Source: Streptomyces sp. Ag109_O5-1
Lineage (GTDB): Bacteria > Actinomycetota > Actinomycetes > Streptomycetales > Streptomycetaceae
Direction: 5' to 3'
NCBI RefSeq assembly: GCF_003814875.1
Contig: NZ_RKQF01000001.1
Span: forward strand, 4,402,001-4,466,000
Length of the DNA stretch: 64,000 bases
The translations under genes and the position numbers were made by a program. The notes beneath the pieces are model-generated. The model did no database searches and was not told where the DNA came from. It worked only from the letters and a program-made list of their open reading frames with translations. Positions 8,168 to 16,388 of this stretch are shown here, piece after piece. Numbering within the stretch: the first letter of the stretch is position 1; the number at the start of each line of letters is the position of its first letter.

Positions 8168-9301
8168 ATGGCTAGCGAAGACGCGGTGCGCGAGGCACTG
8201 GCGACGGTGAACGACCCCGAGATCAACCGACCCATCACCGAACTGGGGATGGTCAAATCGGTGGAGATCGGGGAGGACGGCGCGGTCGCGGTCACCGTGT
8301 ACCTGACGGTCTCCGGCTGCCCCATGCGGGACACGATCACCCAGCGCGTCACGGACGCGGTCTCCCGGGTGGAGGGCGTCACCCGGGTCGACGTCACGCT
8401 GGACGTGATGAGCGACGAGCAGCGCAAGGAGCTGGCGTCCGCGCTGCGCGGCGGCCAGGCCGAGCGCGAGGTCCCCTTCGCCAAGCCCGGCAGCCTCACC
8501 CGCGTCTACGCCGTCGCCTCCGGCAAGGGCGGCGTCGGCAAGTCGTCCGTGACGGTCAACCTCGCCGCCGCGATGGCGGCGGACGGCCTGAAGGTGGGCG
8601 TCGTGGACGCCGACATCTACGGCCACTCCGTCCCGCGCATGCTCGGTGCGGACGGCAGCCCCACCCAGGTAGAGAACATGATCATGCCGCCGTCGGCGAA
8701 CGGCGTGAAGGTCATCTCCATCGGCATGTTCACCCCGGGCAACGCCCCGGTCGTCTGGCGCGGCCCGATGCTGCACCGCGCCCTCCAGCAGTTCCTCGCG
8801 GACGTGTACTGGGGCGACCTCGACGTCCTCCTCCTCGACCTCCCGCCGGGCACCGGTGACATCGCCATCTCGGTCGCCCAGCTGGTCCCGAACGCGGAGA
8901 TCCTGGTCGTCACGACCCCGCAGCAGGCGGCGGCCGAGGTCGCCGAGCGCGCGGGCTCCATCGCGGTGCAGACCCACCAGAAGATCGTCGGCGTGGTCGA
9001 GAACATGTCGGGCCTGCCCTGCCCGCACTGCGGCGAGATGCTCGACGTCTTCGGCACGGGCGGCGGCCAGCTGGTCGCCGACGGTCTGACCCGCACGACG
9101 GGCGCCACGGTCCCGGTCCTGGGCAACATCCCGATCGACGTCCGCCTCCGCGAGGGCGGCGACGAGGGCAAGCCGATCGTCCTGACCGACCCCGCCTCCC
9201 CGGCGGGTTCGGCCCTGCGCGCGATCGCGGGCAAGCTGGGCGGCCGGCAGCGGGGCCTGTCGGGGCTGTCGCTGGGGATCACGCCGAAGAACAAGTTCTA
9301 G
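8168..9301 (+). CDS. mrp: Mrp/NBP35 family iron-sulfur carrier ATPase
   Basis: This 377-aa protein is a P-loop ATPase that binds and transfers Fe-S clusters. Residues 1-95 form the MIP18/DUF59 domain (VNDPEINRPITELGMV, with the CPM cysteine). The deviant Walker A GKGGVGKSS follows at about residue 120, then DADIYGHSVPRM and a Walker B LLLDLPPGTGD. A CxxC (PCPHCG) near residue 282 is the cluster site. The ATG at 8168 is preferred over a GTG two codons upstream. A strong hairpin follows the gene. Confidence 0.93.
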   Translation: MASEDAVREALATVNDPEINRPITELGMVKSVEIGEDGAVAVTVYLTVSGCPMRDTITQRVTDAVSRVEGVTRVDVTLDVMSDEQRKELASALRGGQAEREVPFAKPGSLTRVYAVASGKGGVGKSSVTVNLAAAMAADGLKVGVVDADIYGHSVPRMLGADGSPTQVENMIMPPSANGVKVISIGMFTPGNAPVVWRGPMLHRALQQFLADVYWGDLDVLLLDLPPGTGDIAISVAQLVPNAEILVVTTPQQAAAEVAERAGSIAVQTHQKIVGVVENMSGLPCPHCGEMLDVFGTGGGQLVADGLTRTTGATVPVLGNIPIDVRLREGGDEGKPIVLTDPASPAGSALRAIAGKLGGRQRGLSGLSLGITPKNKF

Positions 9302-9335
9302 GCCGAACGGGCTCCGAACGAGCTCCGGAGGCGAT

Positions 9336-9376
9336 ACGAAGGGGGCGCCGTCCGTCAGGGACGGCGCCCCCTTCGT
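9336..9376. terminator. Bidirectional terminator, perfect 18-bp stem
   Basis: ACGAAGGGGGCGCCGTCC (9336-9353) pairs perfectly with 9359-9376 around a 5-nt loop. It lies between the convergent mrp and the hypothetical gene on the minus strand and can serve both. Confidence 0.85.
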
Positions 9377-9435
9377 CGTACGCCGTCCCGGCCAGTGCCC
9401 GTGGCCCTGCTCGCGCGGACGCGCGGCCGAACGCG

Positions 9436-10107
9436 TCAGGCGTACTCGGCGATGTCCTTGATCATGGCGAATCCGAGACCGTACGCGGACATCCCTCTGC
9501 CGTACGCCCCCAGATGCACCCCCTCCGACGTGGAGCCGGCCAGCACCCAGCCGAACTCCGACTCCCGGTAGTGGAACGGCGTGGACACCCCGTCCACCGG
9601 GAGGGACAGCGTCGACCACACGTCGCCCGCCAGGTCGTCGGCCAGTTCCCACGCGGTCTCGGTCTGCTGGTCCAGCCAGTCGTCCCGGAGGCTGTGGTCC
9701 ATCTGGCCCGGCCAGGTGAAGGACAGCAGGCCGACGCCGGCCAGCCACGCGGCCGAGGAGACCGACGTGGCCTCCAGGAGACCCGTGCCGTCGGCGCTCC
9801 GCCGGGACGGACTCGCCGCGACGGTCACGACCACCGCGAACTTCTCCCTCGACTCGTTCGCGGCCGCGGCCAGGTGCTCGTTGCGCACCGACGGCTCGTC
9901 CCCGTGTCCGATCGACCCGTGCTCGACGGCCCCGTCGGCCGCCATGCCCACCTGCATCAGCCAGCGCGGTCCCGTGAACGCCTCGTCGAGGCCGTACCAA
10001 GGGAAGGGCGCCAGCAGGTAGCCGTCGACCGTGCGGCGGGCGGCGGCGAACTGCTGTCCGCCCTCCGTGACCAACGCCTGTCCGTCCACCCGACTTGTCG
10101 TCTCCAT
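9436..10107 (-). CDS. Conserved hypothetical protein
   Basis: The 223-aa soluble protein starts METTSRVDGQALV at an ATG with GAGGAGG about 10 nt upstream. No membrane helix or known motif is seen. The sequence has many Trp and Gly residues (FTGPRWLMQVGM, LSFTWPGQMDHSLRDDWLDQ) and ends in IKDIAEYA. It lies between mrp and tatB, convergent with mrp. Such proteins at this locus occur in Streptomyces as hypothetical proteins; no function can be assigned. Confidence 0.72.
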   Translation of the reverse strand: METTSRVDGQALVTEGGQQFAAARRTVDGYLLAPFPWYGLDEAFTGPRWLMQVGMAADGAVEHGSIGHGDEPSVRNEHLAAAANESREKFAVVVTVAASPSRRSADGTGLLEATSVSSAAWLAGVGLLSFTWPGQMDHSLRDDWLDQQTETAWELADDLAGDVWSTLSLPVDGVSTPFHYRESEFGWVLAGSTSEGVHLGAYGRGMSAYGLGFAMIKDIAEYA

Positions 10108-10329
10108 CTGCCGGACGCCTCCTCGCTCAGTCGGTCCGGGGCGGCCCGCCCCCCTTCGGGCGCACTCGTCCGGTCCGCACAACAACTCGGCAGCATATCG
10201 ACACTGCCGGGACCAGCAGCGAAAGCGCCCGGCGGGTGGGTCGCGCGAAAGGCCGGATCAAGCCGTGAGCGGCGTACTCGCGCTATGAAACGCGTCACGT
10301 ACGCCGCTGGTCCGGATGTGTGAGGAGGC

Positions 10330-10779
10330 TCAGGTGGCGTCCGCGTCGAAGGGCGGACGGTCGTCGTCGCCCGAGCCCTCGGGCTTTTTGGTCATGTCGA
10401 TCCGGCCGCTCCCCGACGAGGACGGCGAAGAAGAAGACGAGGACGCGGAGTCGGCCTCGCGGCTGTTCACCGCGTCCGTGACCTCGGCCATCTCCTTCTT
10501 CAGGTCGAAGCCGTTGCGGATCTCCTTGAGCCCCAGTTCGTCGTTGTCGAGGTGCTTGCGGACGAACGTCTTGGGGTTGAGGTCCTCGAACTCGAAGTCC
10601 TTGAACTCAGGACCGAGTTCCTGGCGGATGTCCGCCTTGGCGCTCTCCGAGAACTCCCGGATCTTGCGGATGGTCCGCGTGATGTCCTGGATGACCTTCG
10701 GGAGCTTGTCCGGACCGAAGACGAGCACGGCGATCACAACGATGGTCACCAGCTCGAGCGGTCCTACGTCATTGAACAC
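10330..10779 (-). CDS. tatB: Sec-independent translocase subunit TatB
   Basis: This 149-aa protein has the TatB layout: a short N-terminus, one membrane helix (LVTIVVIAVLVFG, residues 8-20), the PDKLPKVI hinge, a long amphipathic helix, and an acidic, Ser-rich cytoplasmic tail. With TatC it forms the receptor for twin-arginine signal peptides. The GTG start at 10779 has AAGGAG 6 nt upstream; the ATG further upstream would add an implausible arginine-rich extension. It follows htrA on the same strand, an order also seen in mycobacteria. Confidence 0.92.
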   Translation of the reverse strand: MFNDVGPLELVTIVVIAVLVFGPDKLPKVIQDITRTIRKIREFSESAKADIRQELGPEFKDFEFEDLNPKTFVRKHLDNDELGLKEIRNGFDLKKEMAEVTDAVNSREADSASSSSSSPSSSGSGRIDMTKKPEGSGDDDRPPFDADAT

Positions 10780-10944
10780 CTGAAGCTCCTTGCGATGTCC
10801 GCGGTCCTCGGCCCTCCGGTCGCTGTTGCGGGTGTTCCGTGGTCCGGGCCGGGTCCACGGTACCCGGCCCACCTGTCCGACCGGTACCGTCCCGGGCTCT
10901 CGGACTGCGTGTATACGACCGGTTTTCCGGGTTGTTTGCCTAGT

Positions 10945-10965
10945 CGGGGCCTGTATGGGGCCCCG
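10945..10965 (-). terminator. Weak hairpin after htrA
   Basis: CGGGGCC (10945-10951) pairs with GGCCCCG (10959-10965) around a 7-nt loop, just past the htrA stop and upstream of tatB. It may separate the two transcripts in part. Confidence 0.35.
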
Positions 10966-10980
10966 CCTGTGAGGTTTCTG

Positions 10981-12993
10981 TCAGTTCCTGTCCGAAGAGC
11001 CCAGGACCAGCGCGAGCCGTATTTCGGCGCCGGCCCGCTCGACGGTGAGGCTCAGCCGGTCGCCGGGGCGGTGCGCCCGGGTGCGGACGATCAGCTCCTC
11101 ACCGGAGTGGACCGGCTGTCCGTCGAGTCCGGCGATGACGTCGCCGGCCCGCAGACCGGCCCGTGCGCCGGGGCCGTCCGCGGCGACCGCCGGTCCGCCG
11201 TCGGCGGCCTTCTCGTCGATGCGGGCACCGTCGCCGGTGTAGTTCATGTCGAGGGTGATCCCGATGACCGGGTGGGTCGCCCTCCCGGTGCCGATCAGCT
11301 CCTCGGCGACGCGTTTGGCCTGATTGATCGGGATGGCGAAGCCGAGCCCGATCGACCCCGACTGCCCGTCGCCGAGGCCGTCCGCGCTGTCGGCGGAGCG
11401 GATCGCGGAGTTGACCCCGACCGCCCGGGCGCGGGAGTCGAGCAGGGGGCCGCCGGAGTTGCCCGGGTTGATCGGCGCGTCCGTCTGGAGCGCGTCGACG
11501 TACGAGACGTCGCTGCCGTCGCTGTTCTCGCCGCCCGCGGTGATGGGCCGTTCCTTGGCGCTGATGATCCCGGCGGTGACGGTGTTGGGCAGGTCGAAGG
11601 GGGCGCCGATGGCGACGACCGGATCACCGACGCGGACGTCGTCGGAGTCGCCGAGGGGCAGGGGCGTGAGGCCGCGGACGCCGTGCACCTGGACGACGGC
11701 CAGGTCGTAGCCGCTGTCCCGGCCGACGACGGTCGCCGTGGCGGCGGCTCCGCTGCTGAACGTCACCGTTATCCGGCCGCCGCCGGACACCGCGGGTGCG
11801 ACGACGTGGTTGTTGGTGAGGATGTGGCCCTGCCCATCGAGCACGAAGCCGGTGCCGGTGGCCTGTTCGTCGGTGCCGGTGACATGCAGGGTGACGACGC
11901 TGGGCAGTGCCCGCGCGGCGATCCCGGCGATGCTGCCCGGCGGCCGCCCGGGAGGCGGCGGACCGGGCTGGGGCAGTTGTACGGCCTCCAGGCCGCCGGT
12001 GCGCTCCAGATAGGCGCCGATCAGCCCGCCGCCCACACCGGAGACCACCGCGAGCAGCAGCGCGCCCGCGGCGAAGGTCCGCCGACTGCGCGCACGCCGG
12101 CGCCCCGCTGCCGGCCCGCCCGCACCGGTCTGCCGGAGGTCCGTCTGCGCGGCCCAGGTGCCGTCGGCCGGCGGGGCCTGCTCGGCGGCGAGCGTGGCCG
12201 GGTGCTGAACGGGCGGAGCGGGGGCCCAGGGGCCGGGACGGCCGTAGGGCGGGCTGCCGTAGGGGGCGGGGGCGTGACGGGGCTGCTGGGGGCGATCAGC
12301 GGCCGGGACGGCTCCGGCAGCGGCAACGCCCTCCGCGGCCGGAGCGGAGTCCACGGCGGCGGCGTCCTCCGCAGCCGGACGGGACTCCACAACGACGGCG
12401 TCCTCCGCAGCCGGACGGGACTCCACAACGACGGCGTCCTCCGCAGCCGGACGGGACTCCACAACGACGGCGTCCTCCGCAGCCGGACGGGACTCCACAA
12501 CGACGGCGTCCTCCGCAGCCGGACGGGACTCCACAACGACGGCGTCCTCCGCAGCCGGACGGGACTCCACAACGACGGCGTCCTCCGCAGCCGGACGGGA
12601 CTCCACAACGACGGCGTCCTCCGCAGCCGGACGGGACTCCACAACGACGGCGTCCTCCGCAGCCGGACAGGACTCCACAACGGCGGCGTCCTCCGCGGCG
12701 GATGCGCGACCGGTAGCGGCGGCGCTCTCGACGATCACGTCCGGCGCCTCGGCCGGGTCCGGGAGCGTCTCGGCCTCGCCCGTCGGCGGCTTCGGTTGGA
12801 AGTCGCCCCCGCCTTCGGTGGCCTCCTGGACGTTCCCGGCGGGGGCCACCGCCGGGGCTGCGAGTCGGAAGTCGCCGTCGGTGTCTGCGGCCGCCCCGCT
12901 CGGCACGGCCGGTGTCACCTCCTTGGCCCGCTCCCCCGCAGCAGGCACCGAGTCCCCGGGTGTCTCCGGTGACGTCGGTATCGCCTCGTCCAT
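10981..12993 (-). CDS. htrA: HtrA/DegP-like membrane-anchored serine protease with expanded cytoplasmic repeats
   Basis: This 670-aa protein has a cytoplasmic N-terminal half with about nine near-identical 12-residue acidic repeats (SRPAAEDAVVVE), then a Pro-rich linker. One membrane helix lies at about residues 308-331, followed by a trypsin-like domain. The triad is visible as His in NNHVV (about 395), Asp in DLAVVQV (about 429) and Ser in GNSGGP (about 511). One PDZ domain ends the protein (GARAGLRAGDVIAGLDG). It degrades or refolds misfolded proteins outside the membrane. Position after sigE and the anti-sigma gene suggests SigE control. Confidence 0.93.
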   Translation of the reverse strand: MDEAIPTSPETPGDSVPAAGERAKEVTPAVPSGAAADTDGDFRLAAPAVAPAGNVQEATEGGGDFQPKPPTGEAETLPDPAEAPDVIVESAAATGRASAAEDAAVVESCPAAEDAVVVESRPAAEDAVVVESRPAAEDAVVVESRPAAEDAVVVESRPAAEDAVVVESRPAAEDAVVVESRPAAEDAVVVESRPAAEDAVVVESRPAAEDAAAVDSAPAAEGVAAAGAVPAADRPQQPRHAPAPYGSPPYGRPGPWAPAPPVQHPATLAAEQAPPADGTWAAQTDLRQTGAGGPAAGRRRARSRRTFAAGALLLAVVSGVGGGLIGAYLERTGGLEAVQLPQPGPPPPGRPPGSIAGIAARALPSVVTLHVTGTDEQATGTGFVLDGQGHILTNNHVVAPAVSGGGRITVTFSSGAAATATVVGRDSGYDLAVVQVHGVRGLTPLPLGDSDDVRVGDPVVAIGAPFDLPNTVTAGIISAKERPITAGGENSDGSDVSYVDALQTDAPINPGNSGGPLLDSRARAVGVNSAIRSADSADGLGDGQSGSIGLGFAIPINQAKRVAEELIGTGRATHPVIGITLDMNYTGDGARIDEKAADGGPAVAADGPGARAGLRAGDVIAGLDGQPVHSGEELIVRTRAHRPGDRLSLTVERAGAEIRLALVLGSSDRN
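12361..12684. repeat. Nine tandem 36-bp repeats inside htrA
   Basis: Nine consecutive 36-bp units begin at 12361, 12397 and so on to 12649. Eight are identical and the ninth has two changes; degenerate units flank them (12325-12360 and 12685 onward). Each encodes one 12-residue acidic repeat of the HtrA cytoplasmic tail. The identity implies recent expansion or homogenisation. Confidence 0.95.
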
Positions 12994-13141
12994 GTCCTCC
13001 TCGCGGCTACCCCGCGGCCCCCACGCACGGGCGGGCTCGCGGAAGGTCGAATCCGTGCCCGGAGCGCTGTCTCGGGCATGGCTGGTTCACAGGATTCAAC
13101 CAGGTTCGCGGCTCGCCGCGCAGGGACCGTTCGACAGGTGG

Positions 13142-14107
13142 TCAGTGGGCCGCGGGGGAGGACGGGGAGGGAGCGGGGGTCGTGTCGGGGACGGGTGCGG
13201 CGAGCAGGCTGGTGGCGGTCGCCCCTGGGGTGCCGGCCCACGAGGTGAGGGCGAACGGCGGGTTGGCGGTCAGCGGCCGTATCAGCGGGGAGACCGCGGC
13301 CACGCCGGCCATCACCGGTGCGGTCAGTTCCCGCAGCGCCTGCTGCGCCGCGGCCGGGGAGGGCACCCCGGGAAGCAGCGGAGCGGACACCGAGGTCGAC
13401 GCCGCCGTGGCTGCCGCGGTCGTGCCGCCGAGGAACGTGCCGGACGCCGGCAGCGGGGTGAGCGAGCGGCGGCGCTGTGAGTCGGCGGCGCCGGTCGTGC
13501 CCGTGCCCGCGGTACCGGCCGGGGCGACGCTGCCGCCTCCGGTGGAGCGGGCGTCGGCGGCCGGGGTGCCGGGCATGCCCGCGGTGACTCCGCCGAGGGC
13601 GACGGCCGCCAGCGAGACCGCTCCTGCGGCGACGAACGCGAACCGGATGCCGCGCGAGGCGGAGCGGTCGCCGTCCGGGCGGCCGACGGGGTGGATGCGG
13701 AAGCCCCGGTCGGCGGCCGCGGCCGCGTCGTGCGGGTGGGCCGGGACATAGCCGAACTCGAAGCGGTCCTCCCGGCTCACGCCGAAGAGCCCGCTGTCGG
13801 ATCTGCGTCCCGAGGGGCCTCCCTCGCCGAACGGCGAGCCGCCGTCCGTGTCGCCTCCCCCGGGCAGCCCCTGGAGACGGGCGAGGAAACTCTCGGAGGG
13901 CGGGGGCGGGGCGGCCTGCGCGAAGGCGCTCTTCAGTGCGCGCTGGGCGTCCGCCTCGGCCTTGCACCGGGCGCAGGTCGCCAGGTGGGCCAGGACGCGG
14001 TCACGCGACTCGTGACCGAGCTCTCCGTCCACCAAGGCGGAGAGTCGGTCTCCCAGGTGCTGCTCGGCGAGCTGTCGCTCGGCAGGTTTCGGTCGTGATC
14101 CACTCAC
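13142..14107 (-). CDS. rseA: Zinc-binding anti-sigma factor (RseA-type) for the adjacent ECF sigma
   Basis: The 321-aa protein has an N-terminal ZAS domain with HLATCARC (His41, Cys45, Cys48) in a helix that binds the sigma factor. A long linker and one membrane helix (FAFVAAGAVSLAAVALGG) follow, then an Ala/Thr/Pro-rich exterior tail. It should hold SigE inactive at the membrane until envelope or redox stress releases it. Its GTG start overlaps the sigE stop as GTGA, showing translational coupling. htrA lies downstream, as in the mycobacterial sigE-rseA-htrA locus. Confidence 0.88.
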   Translation of the reverse strand: MSGSRPKPAERQLAEQHLGDRLSALVDGELGHESRDRVLAHLATCARCKAEADAQRALKSAFAQAAPPPPSESFLARLQGLPGGGDTDGGSPFGEGGPSGRRSDSGLFGVSREDRFEFGYVPAHPHDAAAAADRGFRIHPVGRPDGDRSASRGIRFAFVAAGAVSLAAVALGGVTAGMPGTPAADARSTGGGSVAPAGTAGTGTTGAADSQRRRSLTPLPASGTFLGGTTAAATAASTSVSAPLLPGVPSPAAAQQALRELTAPVMAGVAAVSPLIRPLTANPPFALTSWAGTPGATATSLLAAPVPDTTPAPSPSSPAAH

Positions 14108-14892
14108 GCGGTCGCGCCCCCTCCTCCCAGTGCGGGAACGCGGGGCACGAAGGAGCGCCGCTCGGCCTTGCGGGCCTCCGGGGAGCGGTGCGCGAGGGCC
14201 TTGCGCAGCTGCGAGCGGCCGCGGTGGATACGGGAGCGGACCGTGCCGAGCTTGACGCCGAGGGTCGCGGCGATCTCCTCGTACGACAGGCCCTCGATGT
14301 CGCACAGGACGACGGCGGCGCGGAACTCGGGCGCGAGGGTGTCCAGGGCCTGCTGGACGTCGGCGTCGAAGTGCGCGTCGTTGAAGGCCTGCGAGGGGGT
14401 GGGCTCGCGGCTGGGCAGGCGCTCGGCCGCGTCCTCGCCGAGGGCGTCGAAGCGGATGCGCTGCTTGCGCCGGACCATGTCTAGGAACAGGTTGGTCGTG
14501 ATGCGGTGCAGCCAGCCCTCGAAGGTGCCCGGCGAGTAGGTCGACAGGGAGCGGAAGACGCGGACGAAGACCTCCTGGGTGAGGTCCTCGGCGTCGTGCT
14601 GGTTACCGGTGAGACGGTAGGCCAGGCGGTAGACGCGGCCGCTGTGCGTGCTGACGATCTCCTCCCACGTGGGCGGAGTCCATGCCTGCCCGTCCGCGTC
14701 GGTGGAGAAGGTCGCGGTCTGGGCCTCGCCCATGGCGAAGGCTTCGGCGTGGCTGGGGTCAGCAGCGGTGTCGTTCACGGATTTCGGCCTGCCTGCCGAT
14801 CCGAGAAAGCGCCGCAGCACTCCTCCCCGATCCGCGGGTGCAGCCGCACCTCCCCTGTCGGCTCTGGTGGTGTCCAGTGGAGCCCCTACCAT
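14104..14892 (-). CDS. sigE: ECF RNA polymerase sigma factor SigE (mycobacterial SigE type)
   Basis: The protein (262 aa from the preferred start) has sigma region 2 (TGNQHDAEDLTQEVFVRVFRSL, with WLHRITTNLFLDMVRR) and region 4 (LSYEEIAATLGVKLGTVRSR, a helix-turn-helix). It directs RNA polymerase to stress promoters. The start MVGAPLDT at 14892 follows GAGGTGG; an ATG at 15009 would add 39 residues from a less GC-rich stretch that looks like a promoter region. The locus matches mycobacterial SigE, not the distinct S. coelicolor cell-wall SigE encoded elsewhere. Confidence 0.88.
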   Translation of the reverse strand: MVGAPLDTTRADRGGAAAPADRGGVLRRFLGSAGRPKSVNDTAADPSHAEAFAMGEAQTATFSTDADGQAWTPPTWEEIVSTHSGRVYRLAYRLTGNQHDAEDLTQEVFVRVFRSLSTYSPGTFEGWLHRITTNLFLDMVRRKQRIRFDALGEDAAERLPSREPTPSQAFNDAHFDADVQQALDTLAPEFRAAVVLCDIEGLSYEEIAATLGVKLGTVRSRIHRGRSQLRKALAHRSPEARKAERRSFVPRVPALGGGGATA

Positions 14893-15070
14893 AGCCACCT
14901 CGCCCGTTAGCTCCGGATAAGCGGTTTTACGAGAATTTGATCTGTGCTGATAGGGCTCGTCCAGCCGCATCAGCAGGTGATCGACCGCTTCCCTGTCGTC
15001 GTGATCCATTCGTGTCCCCCCGCGTCGTCTTCCACCCCTCTAAACGCCCGGTCCCATCTGCGGGTTCCCG

Positions 15071-15754
15071 GTGCCAACGGATACAGTCACGCCCAGGCAA
15101 CCACGGGGACAGGAGAGGGTCATTACCGGCAACCGGCAGACGAGCTGGGCGTTCGCCGACGCCTACGTCGCCGAGGACGAAGCACTGCGGTGGGCCCGTG
15201 ACCGGGCCCGCGAGGCAGGACTGCGCTCGGTGTCGCCCGGCACGGGCGCCGCGCTGCGCATGCTCGCCGCCTCCGTGGACGCCAAGGCGGTCGCCGAGAT
15301 CGGCACGGGGTGCGGGGTGTCCGGGATGCATCTGCTGCACGGGATGCGCCCGGACGGCGTGCTGACCACCGTGGATCCGGAGCCGGAGCACCAGCAGTTC
15401 GCCAGGCAGGCCTTCCGCGCCTGCGGCTTCGCCAGCAACCGGGCCCGCTTCATCCCGGGCCGCGCCCTCGACGTGCTCCCCCGTCTCGCGGACGCCGGTT
15501 ACGACCTGGTCTTCTGCGACGGCGACCGCCAGGAGTACTCCGACTACCTCGCTGAATCGTTGCGCCTGCTGCGCCCCGGTGGCCTGGTGGTTTTCGAGGG
15601 CGTCTTCGCCAACGGCCGTACGGTCGACTCCGGACCCCAGCCGACCGAGGTGCTGCGGCTGCGCGAGCTGCTGCGCTCGGTCCGGGAGACCCCGGAGCTG
15701 GTGCCGTCGCTGCTGCCGGTCGGCGACGGGCTGCTCTGCGCCGTCAAGCGCTGA
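15071..15754 (+). CDS. SAM-dependent O-methyltransferase, family 3 (caffeoyl-CoA/catechol type)
   Basis: This 227-aa Rossmann-fold methyltransferase has motif I VAEIGTGCGVSGMHLL, then TVDPEPEHQQFARQAF and the DLVFCDGDRQEYSDYL metal/substrate segment of class I O-methyltransferases. The substrate is unknown. It is transcribed divergently from sigE, matching the Rv1220c-Rv1221 arrangement. The GTG start (15071) has a weak ribosome site and no better in-frame start is seen. A hairpin follows at 15787-15814. Confidence 0.88.
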   Translation: MPTDTVTPRQPRGQERVITGNRQTSWAFADAYVAEDEALRWARDRAREAGLRSVSPGTGAALRMLAASVDAKAVAEIGTGCGVSGMHLLHGMRPDGVLTTVDPEPEHQQFARQAFRACGFASNRARFIPGRALDVLPRLADAGYDLVFCDGDRQEYSDYLAESLRLLRPGGLVVFEGVFANGRTVDSGPQPTEVLRLRELLRSVRETPELVPSLLPVGDGLLCAVKR

Positions 15755-15786
15755 CCGCGGCGGGGAGTACCCGGGGGTACGGCAAC

Positions 15787-15814
15787 GCCCCGGCACCGCT
15801 TGCGGTACCGGGGC
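15787..15814. terminator. Bidirectional hairpin terminator
   Basis: GCCCCGGCACCGC (15787-15799) pairs with 15802-15814 with one mismatch and a 2-nt loop. It lies between the convergent methyltransferase and DUF3117 genes. Confidence 0.75.
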
Positions 15815-15841
15815 GGCCGAAAGGGTATGGTCGCTGACGCC

Positions 15842-16009
15842 TCAGCCGACGACGTTCTTGAGGGCGTCGGCGAGCGCCGCGGCCTCGTCAGGGGTCAGCT
15901 CGACGACGAGCCGACCGCCGCCTTCGAGCGGAACGCGCATGACGATGCCCCGCCCCTCCTTGGTCACCTCGAGCGGGCCATCACCCGTCCGCGGCTTCAT
16001 GGCCGCCAT
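15842..16009 (-). CDS. DUF3117 family small protein
   Basis: This 55-aa protein starts MAAMKPRTGDGPLEVTKEGR and ends with the conserved LTPDEAAALADALKNVVG. It matches the highly conserved actinobacterial DUF3117 family (Rv1211 type), whose function is unknown. The ATG at 16009 is preceded by AGGAAGG. It lies between the O-methyltransferase and enoyl-CoA hydratase genes and next to tagA, as in mycobacteria. Confidence 0.93.
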   Translation of the reverse strand: MAAMKPRTGDGPLEVTKEGRGIVMRVPLEGGGRLVVELTPDEAAALADALKNVVG

Positions 16010-16388
16010 GCTCGTTCCCCTTCCTGAAAACAGCTCATCGTCTACCGACGGCCCTGGAGGGCACGCGTGATCCTCGCGGGACACGCGACACCGGCATCGA
16101 ACACATTGCTTCCAAGCCATTATCCCGCATCTCAGGACCCGATGACCAACATCAGTCGGCATCGCTTGGGCAACGCGCGCGAGCAAAACCACCCAATTCG
16201 GCGATGTGGCTGCGATACTGCGCCGCCGTGCGTCCTTACGCCGACCGAGTCGCCTCCGGTTTTCTTTGACGCAGGTCACACGTCGGGTCCGGGTCCGGGA
16301 CCGCGATCTCCGCCATGCTGTCCTTCGGGCATCGACGTACTGAGCGGTACGTCAGCCGCCACGGCGAAGACGACGGAGGGGAAGCACC
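16010..16388. other. Gene-free divergent region between DUF3117 and enoyl-CoA hydratase genes
   Basis: No gene is supported. A GATAAT hexamer on the minus strand (16124-16119) with TTGGTC 19 nt upstream could be part of the DUF3117 promoter. The 3' part holds the inverted repeat described separately at 16334-16353. Confidence 0.4.
16334..16353. promoter_or_regulatory. Inverted repeat, possible TetR-type operator for the enoyl-CoA hydratase gene
   Basis: GACGTAC (16334-16340) and GTACGTC (16347-16353) are perfect inverted arms with a 6-nt spacer, 36 nt before the hydratase start codon. The size and symmetry fit a TetR-family operator; no regulator gene adjoins it. Confidence 0.45.

Noticed and set aside
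10552..12972. Plus-strand frame with repeated NDGVLRSRTGLH units
   Set aside because: The repeat exists because htrA carries the 36-bp array on the other strand. The HtrA reading has a complete protease and PDZ domain.
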